The translations under genes were made by a program, and so were the position numbers. Source: Xenorhabdus griffiniae (lineage in GTDB: Bacteria; Pseudomonadota; Gammaproteobacteria; Enterobacterales; Enterobacteriaceae). From it: DNA of 43,611 nt. Below the pieces are notes generated by a model. The model made no database searches, was not told where the DNA came from, and saw only the letters and a program-made list of their open reading frames with translations. Below, piece after piece: positions 15,220 to 25,900 of this stretch (positions within the stretch are counted from its first letter, which is position 1; every line of letters starts with the position of its first letter). The stretch lies in NCBI RefSeq assembly GCF_001028135.1, contig NZ_LDNM01000102.1, positions 1 through 43,611 on the forward strand, given 5' to 3'.

Positions 15220-15827
15220 TTCTGACTAACTTTTATTTTAAACAAAAACAGGCAGGATTCTCATTGTTGGAAATAATGGTAGCTCTGCTAATCAGTAGCG
15301 TGATTTTTGTTGCTATGACAAAAACGTATCCGGTTTTATCAGTCCAAATTCTCGATCTCTATCGTAAATATAGATTGCATTATTTGGTGAACAGAACGAC
15401 TTATTTGATAGAGAAAGATATTCGGCGGGCAGGTTATTGTCGGGATAGAGAACAGTGCAAGGGTGATCCATTGGTCATTAACAATAAAAATACAGAAATT
15501 ACTAACTCCTGTTTTATTGTTGCTTTTGATCTCAATTTAAATAATCAATGGGAAAAACCGGGACACATTGAGTCTGAGTTTTTTGGTTATCGTTTAAATA
15601 ACCGAGCACTTGAGTGGGGAAGAGGGGCAGGCGATTGTCAGGAAAGTGGTTGGGAAAGGCTATTTGATCCAAAAGAGGTTGTCATTGATACCTTTCATCT
15701 TGAGAAATCACAAGCAAAAGGTAGGGTGATTTTTATCACTTTGTTCATTGATGCCCATTGGTTGAAATCCCCATCAATTGTGTACCGCCATCAAGCTACA
15801 ATTCGGCTGCGTAATATCAGGGGATAA
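15216..15827 (+). CDS. ppdB: Minor pseudopilin PpdB
   Basis: The 203-residue protein has the prepilin cleavage site QAG-FSLLEIMVALLISSVIF with Glu at +5, followed by one membrane helix and a Cys-containing domain (RRAGYCRDREQC, IWxRGAGDC-like GRGAGDCQESGW). The start ATG overlaps the ppdA stop, so the two are translationally coupled. It belongs to the same minor-pseudopilin block as its neighbours and probably joins their tip complex. The upstream segment of about nine residues before QKQAGF is the cytoplasmic leader. Confidence 0.88.
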   Translation: MILTNFYFKQKQAGFSLLEIMVALLISSVIFVAMTKTYPVLSVQILDLYRKYRLHYLVNRTTYLIEKDIRRAGYCRDREQCKGDPLVINNKNTEITNSCFIVAFDLNLNNQWEKPGHIESEFFGYRLNNRALEWGRGAGDCQESGWERLFDPKEVVIDTFHLEKSQAKGRVIFITLFIDAHWLKSPSIVYRHQATIRLRNIRG

Positions 15828-15850
15828 ATATATCAAGGAAAGAAAAATAG

Positions 15851-16294
15851 ATGGCAGAGAAACAACAGGGAAATATTCTGCTGATATCGATAATGATGCT
15901 ATTGGCGCTGAGTTTGATGATGTTGAAAGCGCTCCATTATCAACAGGAAAGTGCGATGCTTATGATGATGGATGAACAACATTATTTGCAGGCTTTTTGG
16001 CGGGCTGAATCATCATTGATATGGGGCAAGGCACAGTCGTGGCAGATCAATCAGCAAGAAATAGGGGCTTGGGTTTGTCTGCAACATACTGAATTTAATT
16101 TGAAAAGTTGCCTAAAACACTATTCAGACAATCTTTTTTTATTAAAAGGGATTGCTCAATTTACATCAGGGGAAAAACTTGAACTTTATCAATGGATGAA
16201 ACAGATGAAACCTCTAAATCAAGATACACTTATTCCTATTGAAAGCGGTTGGTTGGATTTTTGCCCTGTTGCTCAGGCTGAATTTTGTTTATGA
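15851..16294 (+). CDS. ygdB: YgdB minor pseudopilin-like (GspK/PilX-type) protein
   Basis: This 147-residue protein begins MAEKQQGNILLISIMMLLAL, a short polar leader and a hydrophobic helix. It is like a prepilin, but the canonical Glu at +5 is absent, as is usual for PilX/GspK-type subunits. The ending CPVAQAEFCL keeps the paired cysteines of the family. It starts 23 bases after the ppdB stop, and its stop overlaps the ppdC start (ATGA at 16291). The role as a minor pseudopilin is inferred from context and from the conserved order ppdA-ppdB-ygdB-ppdC. Confidence 0.85.
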   Translation: MAEKQQGNILLISIMMLLALSLMMLKALHYQQESAMLMMMDEQHYLQAFWRAESSLIWGKAQSWQINQQEIGAWVCLQHTEFNLKSCLKHYSDNLFLLKGIAQFTSGEKLELYQWMKQMKPLNQDTLIPIESGWLDFCPVAQAEFCL

Positions 16295-16662
16295 AAACCA
16301 GAAGACAAGAGGGGATGAGTTTACCTGAAGTCATGATTGCATCTGCCGTATTTGCGATCTCTTTATTGGGTTTAATGCGTTACCACCAAGCACTGTCCGC
16401 TAATTTTCAACAATATTGGGGGCAGCTTAAAGCAGTACGGTATGTCCATAATCAGTTGGAACAGTATGAACGTTTGGCAGGCCAGATTGATTTGAAGAAA
16501 AAAGAAGAAGAGGCAGCTATACAGCGAGGCTGGAAAGTGGAAGTTCAACAAGAATTTCGTTCTTGGGGGTGCTATCAGGTAACGATTAAGTTGACAGTAC
16601 ATTACAATAAACCAAGTAAATTAGAACGCTGGTTTTGTACCAGTGGGAGCATTGATGTTTAG
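16291..16662 (+). CDS. ppdC: Minor pseudopilin PpdC (GspI/PilV-like)
   Basis: The protein has about 123 residues with prepilin site QEG-MSLPEVMIASAVFAISLL and Glu at +5. The start ATG at 16291 overlaps the ygdB stop; a TTG two codons earlier is less likely. A CysxxxxxxCys pair occurs (WGCYQVT, WFCTSG). Its 3' end overlaps the recC start by 8 bases, so the pseudopilin block and recCptrArecBD are read together. This coupling of pilus-like and recombination genes is ancestral in enterobacteria. Confidence 0.88.
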   Translation: MKTRRQEGMSLPEVMIASAVFAISLLGLMRYHQALSANFQQYWGQLKAVRYVHNQLEQYERLAGQIDLKKKEEEAAIQRGWKVEVQQEFRSWGCYQVTIKLTVHYNKPSKLERWFCTSGSIDV

Positions 16663-19600
16663 AGTTTATCATTCAAATCAGCTCGATATTCTCAAGGAGT
16701 TGATGGCGACATTGATTAGAGAAGATCCCCTTTCGGACCCATTTGGCAAAGAAGTGATTTTGGTTCAAAGCCCGGGGATGTCACAGTGGTTGCAAATTCA
16801 GTTGGCAGAAAAATTGGGTATTGCCGCGAACATGGAGTTCCCACTGCCGGCAACTTTTATCTGGCAGATGTTTACCCGAGTGTTGCCTGATATTCCCAAA
16901 GACAGTGCTTTCAGCAAGGATGCCATGAAGTGGAAGCTGATGACCTTACTGCCCGATTTGTTGACGGAACCGGAGTTTTCAGCACTCAGGCATTACCTTG
17001 ATCAAGATATTGATAAACGCAAAATTCACCAGTTAGCTGGCCGAATTGCCGATCTGTTTGACCAATATCTGGTTTATCGCCCCCAATGGTTGGAAAGCTG
17101 GGAAAAGGGACAATTAATTGATGCTTTGGGTAGCAACCAGTTATGGCAAAAAAGGCTATGGTTTGAACTGACAGCCTACACTCGTCAATTACAACAACCT
17201 TTGTGGCACCGTGCCAATTTATACCAACGATTTATCACGACGTTGGAAGCAGGAAATTTTCCATTGGCGGCTCTTCCTCCGCGTATTTTCATCTGCGGCA
17301 TATCTGTATTGCCTCCCTCTTATCTGCAAGTATTGAAAGCATTGGGTAAACATATTGATATTCATCTTATGTTTACGAATCCATGCCAATATTATTGGGG
17401 CGATATCCAGAGTTATGCCTTTCTTGCTAAGTTAACTAGCCGTAAGCTAAAACATTATAAAAGTAGACAATTGCTGGAAAGATTCAAAAACCCCGAAGAG
17501 GTGCCATCGCTGTTTAATGCCGAAGGGGAGCAGGAATTGAATAACCCATTGCTGGCATCTTGGGGAAAATTGGGAAGGGATAACCTCTACCTGTTGTCAC
17601 AATTGGAGCCAGATTCCGATATTCATGCCTTTGTTGAATCAGAACCAGATTCTGTCTTGCACCAAATTCAGCAAGATATCCTTAACCTTGAAGATCATGC
17701 CCAGATTGGTTCTACCGACAATTCCTTTAAAAACAGCCTGAAAAAGCGCCCGATTAATAGTGCCGATCGCTCACTGTCTTTTCATTCATGCCATAGCCCG
17801 CAGAGGGAGATCGAAGTATTGCAGGATCAAATCCTGCATTTATTGGATGATGATCCTTCACTGACACCGAGGGACATCATTGTGATGATGGCGGATATTG
17901 ATAGCTATGCTCCCTATATTCAGGCTATTTTTGGCAATGCGCCTGATGATCGTTATATCCCTTTTGCCATCTCTGACCGTAAAGTTAGTCAGGCGCACCC
18001 TGTCTTGCAGGCATTTATTACCTTGCTGGATTTGCCGCAGAGTCGGTTTACGGCAGAACAGGTGCTGGCATTATTGGAAGTCCCTGCTTTAGCTAACAAA
18101 TTCTCGATTCAGGAAGAAGGGTTGCGTTTATTACGGCGTTGGGTAAAAGAATCGGGAATTTGCTGGGGGCTGGATGATGACAATATTGAAGCATTATCGT
18201 TGCCCGCTACAGGGCAGAATACCTGGCGCTTTGGCCTGACGCGTATGCTATTGGGTTATGCGATGGATAGCCATGCCGGGCCGTGGAACGATGTTTTACC
18301 TTATGATGAATCCAGTGGTCTTGCTGCCGAACTGGCAGGGCAATTAGCTGAGTTTTTAATGGCACTGAATCGCTGGCGTAAAATGTTGAGTGAAGAACAG
18401 CGATTGACGGATTGGTTGGCTGTATGTCCGCAATTGCTGGAAACTTTTTTTGTAGCGGATGACGAAGTTGAACTGGTTCTGGCGCTTATTACGCAGCAAT
18501 GGCAAAAAGTAGTTGATAATGGACTGAATGCACATTATGCCGAAAGCATCCCTTTGGTGCTGCTGCGCGATGAACTGGCGCTTCGTCTGGATGATGAAAA
18601 GATCAGCCAGCGCTTTTTGGCCGGTTCCCTCAATTTTTGCACTCTGATGCCTATGCGTTCCATTCCTTTTAAGGTTGTCTGCCTGTTGGGAATGAATGAT
18701 GGCGTTTATCCACGTACTATCCCGCCACTTGGGTTTGATCTGATGGCAGAAAAAACTCAGCGGGGGGATAGAAAACGGCGTGACGATGACCGTTATCTCT
18801 TTCTGGAAGCGTTAGTTTCGGCTGAACAATTTCTTTATATTAGCTATATCGGCAAATCGATCCGCGATGATACTGAGTGTAATCCCTCGGTATTGGTTAA
18901 CGAGTTACTGGATTATATTTGCCAGAGTTTTTGCTTATCCGGCGATGAAATGTTGAATGTTGATGACAGTGCCAACAATGTCAGAAAACATCTGCTGTCA
19001 CAGCATACCCGTGTGCCTTTTGCGACAGAAAATTTCTTACCAGCCCATCACTTACAAAGTTATGCCGCAGAATGGTTGCCAGCTGCGACACAACAGGGCG
19101 TTTCAGCCACTGATTTTTGTCAGCCGATTGGGTTTGATCGCAGTGAGGTAAAAGAAGTTGCATTAGATGAACTGATCCGCTTTTATCGATACCCTGTCCG
19201 GGCGTTTTTTCAGCAAAGGCTGAAGGTGCATTTTGTCATTGAAGAGATGGAGTTACCTGAAGACGAACCTTTTGTGCTGGATAACCTGCAACGTTATCAA
19301 TTTAACCAACTGTTGTTAAATATTCTGATTGAACAGGGAGCACCTGAATCTCTGTTTTACCACCTCCGTGCGTCAGGAGGGCTGCCATATGGTTCCTTTG
19401 GTGAAGTTTACTGGCTGGAGCAACTGGAGTCCATGCAGCCTTTGGCCGCCAGGGTGCGTGAAGAGAGAACAGCCTCTTCTCCTATTGACCTATATGAGCC
19501 ATTAGACACGGTGGTGTTAACTGGCAGCATCAGTCAGGTTCAGCCTGATGGCATTTTACGTTGGCGCCCAGCGAACTTAACGGCCAATGATGGTATCCAA

Positions 19601-20077
19601 TTATGGATTGAGCACCTTGCCTATTGTCTTTCAGGTGGAAGTAGTGAAAGCCGCATGTATGGAACAGGTAAAAAGGGAAAAAAAGAGAAGGAAGATAAAA
19701 AGGTGTCAGAATATCGTTTCTTACCGTTAAAACCGGAGGAGGCGAAACACTATTTGAACCAGATGGTAGAGGGCTATTTTCAAGGCATGTCTGAGCCTCT
19801 GCCCTTATTTTGCCGAAGCGGCTGGGCATGGTTAGTTGACTGTTTTGATAAAGAAACTCGTGAAATCGATTTTCGTGAAGAGGTTCAACAAAGTGCTGAA
19901 AATAAATTAATGGAACACTGGTTAGGAACACATGACAGGAAAGGGGAAAGCGCTGATCATTACGTACAACGGGCTTTCCGGCAAGTTGATCAATCACTTT
20001 TGGAGCGAATGAAGCGTGAAACTCAGCGTTATTTATTGCCGATAGCACGCTATTCCAATGGATCGTTATTTAAATAA
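16655..20077 (+). CDS. recC: Exodeoxyribonuclease V gamma subunit
   Basis: RecC is the scaffold and Chi-scanning subunit of RecBCD, which unwinds and degrades double-strand DNA ends and loads RecA. The product has 1140 residues (about 1122 in Escherichia coli). Its N-terminus FRVYHSNQLDILKELM and ILVQSPGMSQWLQIQLAEKL match RecC. Further family features include CLLGMNDGVYPRTIPPLGFD in the inactive helicase-like core and the C-terminal nuclease-like fold. The ATG at 16655 is preferred over a GTG at 16643 because TGGGAG lies between them as ribosome binding site. ptrA begins 19 bases after the stop. Confidence 0.97.
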   Translation: MFRVYHSNQLDILKELMATLIREDPLSDPFGKEVILVQSPGMSQWLQIQLAEKLGIAANMEFPLPATFIWQMFTRVLPDIPKDSAFSKDAMKWKLMTLLPDLLTEPEFSALRHYLDQDIDKRKIHQLAGRIADLFDQYLVYRPQWLESWEKGQLIDALGSNQLWQKRLWFELTAYTRQLQQPLWHRANLYQRFITTLEAGNFPLAALPPRIFICGISVLPPSYLQVLKALGKHIDIHLMFTNPCQYYWGDIQSYAFLAKLTSRKLKHYKSRQLLERFKNPEEVPSLFNAEGEQELNNPLLASWGKLGRDNLYLLSQLEPDSDIHAFVESEPDSVLHQIQQDILNLEDHAQIGSTDNSFKNSLKKRPINSADRSLSFHSCHSPQREIEVLQDQILHLLDDDPSLTPRDIIVMMADIDSYAPYIQAIFGNAPDDRYIPFAISDRKVSQAHPVLQAFITLLDLPQSRFTAEQVLALLEVPALANKFSIQEEGLRLLRRWVKESGICWGLDDDNIEALSLPATGQNTWRFGLTRMLLGYAMDSHAGPWNDVLPYDESSGLAAELAGQLAEFLMALNRWRKMLSEEQRLTDWLAVCPQLLETFFVADDEVELVLALITQQWQKVVDNGLNAHYAESIPLVLLRDELALRLDDEKISQRFLAGSLNFCTLMPMRSIPFKVVCLLGMNDGVYPRTIPPLGFDLMAEKTQRGDRKRRDDDRYLFLEALVSAEQFLYISYIGKSIRDDTECNPSVLVNELLDYICQSFCLSGDEMLNVDDSANNVRKHLLSQHTRVPFATENFLPAHHLQSYAAEWLPAATQQGVSATDFCQPIGFDRSEVKEVALDELIRFYRYPVRAFFQQRLKVHFVIEEMELPEDEPFVLDNLQRYQFNQLLLNILIEQGAPESLFYHLRASGGLPYGSFGEVYWLEQLESMQPLAARVREERTASSPIDLYEPLDTVVLTGSISQVQPDGILRWRPANLTANDGIQLWIEHLAYCLSGGSSESRMYGTGKKGKKEKEDKKVSEYRFLPLKPEEAKHYLNQMVEGYFQGMSEPLPLFCRSGWAWLVDCFDKETREIDFREEVQQSAENKLMEHWLGTHDRKGESADHYVQRAFRQVDQSLLERMKRETQRYLLPIARYSNGSLFK

Positions 20078-20096
20078 TTAGGGAGAATATTAGGTT

Positions 20097-22982
20097 ATGC
20101 CTAAATGTCTTATCCGCATCATGACGGTGCTCTTTCTGCTATTTTTTGGGGTTACTGTATATGCACAATCGCCCTGGCAGCCATTGCCAGAGACGATCCA
20201 CAAAAGTGATCGCGATCCGCGTCAATATAAAGCGATTAAATTGCAAAATGGCATGACCGTTTTGCTGGTTGCTGATGAAAAAGCGATTAAATCATTGGCT
20301 GCCGTGTCTCTTCAGGTTGGCCATATGGAAAATCCAGATAATCAGCTTGGTCTGGCCCACTATCTTGAGCACATGGTATTGATGGGTTCCAGGCGTTACC
20401 CACAAGCAGGCGGATTTGCTGAATTCTTGCAAAAACATGGTGGAAGCCGTAACGCCAGTACCAATGCCAACCGTACCGCATTCTATCTGGAAGTTGAAAA
20501 TGACGCTTTAACAGAAGCGGTTGACCGCCTTGCGGATGCGCTGGCTGAACCTTTGCTGGAGCCAGTCAATGCTGATCGTGAACGTCATGCCGTTGATAAT
20601 GAAATGACCATCGCGCGGGCGGGTGAAGGGCATCGTTTATGGCAAATTCGTTCCGAGACCATCAATCCGGCTCACCCGAATGCCCGCTTTGCCGGCGGAA
20701 ATTTAGAAACACTGAAAGATAAACCCGACAGCAAGTTACAGACAGCCCTGATCGATTTTTACCAACGCTATTACTCCGCTAATTTGATGAAAGGGGTTGT
20801 GTATGGCAATCAATCCATCGATAAATTGGCTCAGATTGCGGTAGAAACCTTAGGCCGTATTCCGAACCGACATGCTTCGGTGCCGGCCATTACCGTACCG
20901 GCAATTACAGATAAAGAAAAAGGCACCATTATCCATTATGTGCCAGCACAACCTTACAAAGCGTTGCGACTGGAGTTTAGCATTGCTGACAACAGCGCAG
21001 ATTTTCGCAGTAAGACGGACGCCTATGTCGGGTATTTGCTTGGCAATCGCAGCCAAAATACCTTGTCTGATTGGTTACAAAAGCAGGGATTAATCGAAAG
21101 TATCGATGCCGGAGCAAATCCCAAAACGGATGGTAATTCCGGGACGTTTGATATTTATGTTTCACTCACGGATAAGGGCCTTGAACAGCGTGATCAAGTT
21201 ATCGCAGCCATCTTCTCTTACATTAACCTGCTAAAACAACAGGGGATCAACAAGAGTTATTTTGATGAAATGGCTAAGGTTCTGAATTTGTCGTTCCAGT
21301 ATGCATCAATCGTACGCAATATGAACTACATCGAAGGGCTGTCTGATGCCATGCTGGTATTACCTATATCCCATGTGCTGGATGCGGGTTATGTTGCAAA
21401 TGCGTTCAACCCAAAGGCGATAGCGAGTCGTCTGGACGAATTAACGCCGGAAAATGCACGTATCTGGTTTATCAGCCCAACCGAGCCACATAACAAAGAA
21501 GCTTACTTTGTGCAGGCACCGTACCAGGTCAATAAAATTACGCCAAGACAGCGGGCGGAATGGAAAAAACGCGAACAGGGAGACTTATTCTCTTTGCCTG
21601 AATTGAATCCCTATATTCCTGATGATTTATCCCTGATTAAAACATCGGATAGCCAAAAACACCCTAAAATGATTTTGGAAAAGCCAAATGTTCGCTTGCT
21701 GTATATGCCGAGCCAATATTTTGCGGATGAACCTAAAGGCAGTATTGCATTGGAGATGCGCAATCCGAATGGATTGAAAAACATCAAAGATCAGGTTTCA
21801 GATACTTTATTGAGCTATTTGTCTGGACTGGCACTTGATCAACTGAGTTATCAGGCATCGGTTGGGGGAATGGGCGTTTATACCGGTTATGTTGATGGTT
21901 TGAAAATCGGCGTCAATGGTTATACGCAGCACTTACCCGCGTTGTTAACTTCAGCAATTAATCAATATATTTCGTTTACGCCGTCTCAGGAAGAACTGGA
22001 TCAGGCGAAATCGTGGTATCGGGAACAGATGGAAGTCGCCAATAATAGCAAGGCTTTTCAGATGGCGATGCAACCTATTTCCCGCCTCTCTGGTGTGCCT
22101 TATTTTGAACAGGCAGAAAAATTAAAAGAGTTGGATACCCTCACTGTTGACGATATTGTCAACTACCGTCAGAGCATGATCCAACACTCGGCACTACAGG
22201 CCCTGGTCTTCGGTAATTTCACTGAACAGCAGAGTATTAATATCGTTCAATCAGTACAGAAGCAGCTCGCTAATCAGGGAACGATATGGTGGACTGGCGA
22301 GCACCTTGTCATTGATCGGCATTATGCGGTTAATTTCACTGGCACGGCGAATAGCACGGATAACGCTCTGGAAGAAATCTTTATTCCAACGGGGTATGAC
22401 CGTATCCGGGGATCGGTTTATTCCAGTTTGCTGAGTCGCATTTTGTCACCGTGGTTCTATGATCAATTGAGGACGACAGAACAACTTGGTTATGCGGTTT
22501 TTGCTTTCAACCAAAATATCGGTAAACAGTGGGGATTGGGTTTCTTGCTGCAAAGTAACAGCAAGCAACCGGATTACCTGCATCAACGTTACCAGAGCTT
22601 CTATCAACAGGCTGAGAAAGCACTGAAAGCGATGTCTGATGCTGAGTTTGAACAGTATAAAAAATCATTGCTAATAGAAATGCGTGAGCCGCCACAGACT
22701 TTCTATTCAGAAGTGGCTCGCTTTGATGCAGATTTTGGGCGTAATAATTTCAAATTTGATACCCGTGAGAAAATCATCGCAGCGATGGAGAAAGCCACCA
22801 AAGCGCAGATGATTGCGTTTTATGAAAAAGCCGTGCTTAAACGTCAGGGATTGGCGCTGGTTTCCCAAATTACAGGGAAAAAAGGGACGGCTCATCAATA
22901 TGCCGAGCTGAAAGGCTGGAAAACTTACGATTATGTGTCAGATTTCCAAAAACAATTACCGGTTAAGGTGAATGCTCAGTGA
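20097..22982 (+). CDS. ptrA: Periplasmic protease III (pitrilysin), M16 family
   Basis: This is a 961-residue periplasmic zinc protease with a signal peptide (hydrophobic core VLFLLFFGVTV, cleavage near YAQ-SP). The inverted zinc motif HxxEH is His88-Tyr-Leu-Glu91-His92, with the distal ligand Glu169 in HAVDNEMTIAR, all at Escherichia coli positions. Pitrilysin degrades small peptides such as insulin fragments. It sits between recC and recB, as in enterobacteria generally. Its stop overlaps the GTG start of recB, so it is part of the same message although it has no role in recombination. Confidence 0.97.
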   Translation: MPKCLIRIMTVLFLLFFGVTVYAQSPWQPLPETIHKSDRDPRQYKAIKLQNGMTVLLVADEKAIKSLAAVSLQVGHMENPDNQLGLAHYLEHMVLMGSRRYPQAGGFAEFLQKHGGSRNASTNANRTAFYLEVENDALTEAVDRLADALAEPLLEPVNADRERHAVDNEMTIARAGEGHRLWQIRSETINPAHPNARFAGGNLETLKDKPDSKLQTALIDFYQRYYSANLMKGVVYGNQSIDKLAQIAVETLGRIPNRHASVPAITVPAITDKEKGTIIHYVPAQPYKALRLEFSIADNSADFRSKTDAYVGYLLGNRSQNTLSDWLQKQGLIESIDAGANPKTDGNSGTFDIYVSLTDKGLEQRDQVIAAIFSYINLLKQQGINKSYFDEMAKVLNLSFQYASIVRNMNYIEGLSDAMLVLPISHVLDAGYVANAFNPKAIASRLDELTPENARIWFISPTEPHNKEAYFVQAPYQVNKITPRQRAEWKKREQGDLFSLPELNPYIPDDLSLIKTSDSQKHPKMILEKPNVRLLYMPSQYFADEPKGSIALEMRNPNGLKNIKDQVSDTLLSYLSGLALDQLSYQASVGGMGVYTGYVDGLKIGVNGYTQHLPALLTSAINQYISFTPSQEELDQAKSWYREQMEVANNSKAFQMAMQPISRLSGVPYFEQAEKLKELDTLTVDDIVNYRQSMIQHSALQALVFGNFTEQQSINIVQSVQKQLANQGTIWWTGEHLVIDRHYAVNFTGTANSTDNALEEIFIPTGYDRIRGSVYSSLLSRILSPWFYDQLRTTEQLGYAVFAFNQNIGKQWGLGFLLQSNSKQPDYLHQRYQSFYQQAEKALKAMSDAEFEQYKKSLLIEMREPPQTFYSEVARFDADFGRNNFKFDTREKIIAAMEKATKAQMIAFYEKAVLKRQGLALVSQITGKKGTAHQYAELKGWKTYDYVSDFQKQLPVKVNAQ

Positions 22983-25900
22983 GCAAAGAAATACCCTCTC
23001 ATAAGCTTAACCCGTTAACTCTGCCGCTGTATGGTCAGCGGCTGATCGAAGCGTCCGCAGGGACGGGGAAGACTTATACGATAGGCTTGTTGTATCTGCG
23101 GCTATTACTGGGATTGGGCGGCTCTGCCGCCTTTTCCCGTCCGCTGAGTGTTGAAGAGATTCTGGTTGTTACTTTTACGCAAGCGGCGACGGATGAATTG
23201 CGGGGACGTATCCGTGAAAACATCCACCAACTCCGCTTGGCTTGTATACGGAAAGAAACAGCGGCTAGCGATCCTATCTATCAGCAATTACTGGATGAAA
23301 TTCCTGATAAAGAAAGTGCGGCCGGGTGGTTATTAGCCGCTGAACGCCAGATGGATGAGGCGGCGATTTATACCATCCACGGCTTTTGCCAGCGCATGTT
23401 AATCCACAATGCTTTTGAGTCTGGTGTCCTGTTTGATCAGACCTTAATTCAGGATGAAAACCAGTTACGCAAACAAGGCTGTGCTGATTTTTGGCGCCGT
23501 CACTGTTATCCCCTGCCATTGCCAATCGCTGCGGAAGTCAGCAGGATATGGAATGGGCCGGAAGCATTATTGAAAGATATTTCAGACTATTTGCACGGGG
23601 ATATGCCGTATATCCTTAATGCCCCTGATGGTGATGAAACGCTGTTTAGCCGCCATCAGAAAATTATTGAGCAGATTGAGGTGATAAAACGCCAGTGGAA
23701 TGATGCCGCTTCCGGGTTAGAAGAACTGATTGCTAATTCAGATGTGGATAAACGTAGCTACAGCAAAAAACATTTACCTAACTGGCTGAAGAGTGTTTCT
23801 GAATGGGCTAAATCACCCACCAAAGATTACCTGTTGCCCAAAGAATTGGATAAATTTTGTCAGTCACGCTTATTAGAAAAGACTAAAAAAGGGGAAGCTC
23901 CGCAGCATGCGTTGTTTGCAGCAATTGAGGGTTTATATCAGCACCCGTTGACATTGAAAGATATCATCCTCTCCAAAGCGATTGTTGAAGTTCGCCAGTC
24001 GGTTAATCAGGAGAAGCTGAACCGTGGTTACATGGGGTTTGATGATTTGCTGACCCGTTTGGACAGTGCCTTGCGGCGTGCAGGAGGAGAGCAGCTTGCA
24101 GCCACCATTCGGCAGCGCTATCCCGTCGCAATGATTGATGAGTTTCAGGATACCGACCCACAACAATATCGTATTTTTCAGGCCATATATCGCCATCAAT
24201 CAGAAAATGCACGGGCTGAAAACGAAACGGGCTTATTGTTTATTGGCGACCCCAAACAAGCGATTTATGCGTTTCGTGGGGCCGATATTTTTACTTACAT
24301 TCGCGCTCGTTCTCACGTTAAAGCCCATTACACGCTGGAAACAAACTGGCGTTCTTCTGCATCAATGGTGCAGTCTGTCAATAAACTGTTTTCCCGCCCG
24401 GAATTCCCGTTTTTGTTTGCACAAATTCCATTTCTTGACGTTAATGCCGCAGAGAAAAATCGTGGGCTGAGATTTTCCTTACATGGTGAGGATCAAGCTG
24501 CCTTACGATTTTGGTTACAGTCGGGTGATGGTGTTTCCAAAGGGGAATATGAGCAAACGATGGCCCGACAATGTGCGGCCCAAATACGGGATTGGTTGCA
24601 GGCAGGGCAAGAAGGAAAGGCGCTTTTATATCAGGCAAAAAATAAACCAACAGAAGCAAGCCGACCGGTGATGGCGGCAGATATTACGGTTTTGGTGCGA
24701 GATCGGCGGGAAGCCGCATTGATCCGTCAAGAGTTGAACGCACTGAGAATACCCTCGGTTTATCTTTCCAACCGGGAAAGTGTGTTTGATACCCCGGAAG
24801 CGAAAGATTTGCTGTGGTTGTTACAGGCAGTATTGGCACCGGAAAAGGCGCGCGAATTGCGCAGTGCATTAGCCAGCAGTCTATTTGGCTTAAGTTCACA
24901 ACAAATTGACCAGTTGAATAACGACGAAAGGGCGTGGGATCGTCTGGTTGATGAATTTGATGGCTATGCCCGTTTATGGCGTACTCGTGGCGTATTACCC
25001 ATGTTGCGGGCAGTCATGGCGAAATACCGGATAGCAGAAAATCTGCTGGCCGGTGATGACGGTGAACGCCGGCTGACCGATGTTATGCACATTGGTGAGT
25101 TGTTGCAGGCGGAATCTCAACAACTAGATAGCGAACATGCTGTTGCTCGTTGGCTGGCACAACAGATTTCACGCCCGGATCCGCAATCAGAAAGCCAGCA
25201 AATGAGGCTGGAGAGTGATCGACATCTGGTGCAGATCTGTACCATTCATAAATCTAAGGGATTGGAATATCCGTTGGTTTGCTTGCCTTTTGTTTGTGGT
25301 TACAGGAAGCAGAAACTGGCGGTGTATCATGATCGCCATCACTTTGAGGCTTGTCTTAATCTTTCTCATGATGATGAAGCGTTGAAAGAAGCTTTGGAGC
25401 TGGCTGATGAAGAACGTCTGGCCGAGGATTTACGCTTGCTCTACGTTGCATTAACCCGTTCGGTTTATCACTGTAGCGTCGGGGTAGCCCCGCTTATCAA
25501 AGGGAATAGAGGAAAAGCAGGTGATACTGATTTGCACTTATCTGCCCTTGGATACCTGCTACAAAAGGGGCAAAAAGGGGATGCACAATTACTGGTTAAC
25601 AGCCTGAATGCGCTTTGTGATGACAGCATAGAAATAAGGCAAGCGGGAGATACCACTGACTTGCCATGGTGCCCCCAAAGTGAAAATACGCTGTCGCTGG
25701 AAGCCCGAAAATTGCAACGTTCCGTTCGGGATAACTGGCGGGTGACGAGTTATTCGGGGTTACAATATTCCGCTTCCCACGCCACTTCCTCCATTTATGC
25801 GGGGACATTTGGGGAATCAGTTGATGTGATAGTGCAATCCATTGCTCCGAAGCTGGATATTGAAGCGAGTGGTGAAAAGCAGGAAGAACAATCGTTACAG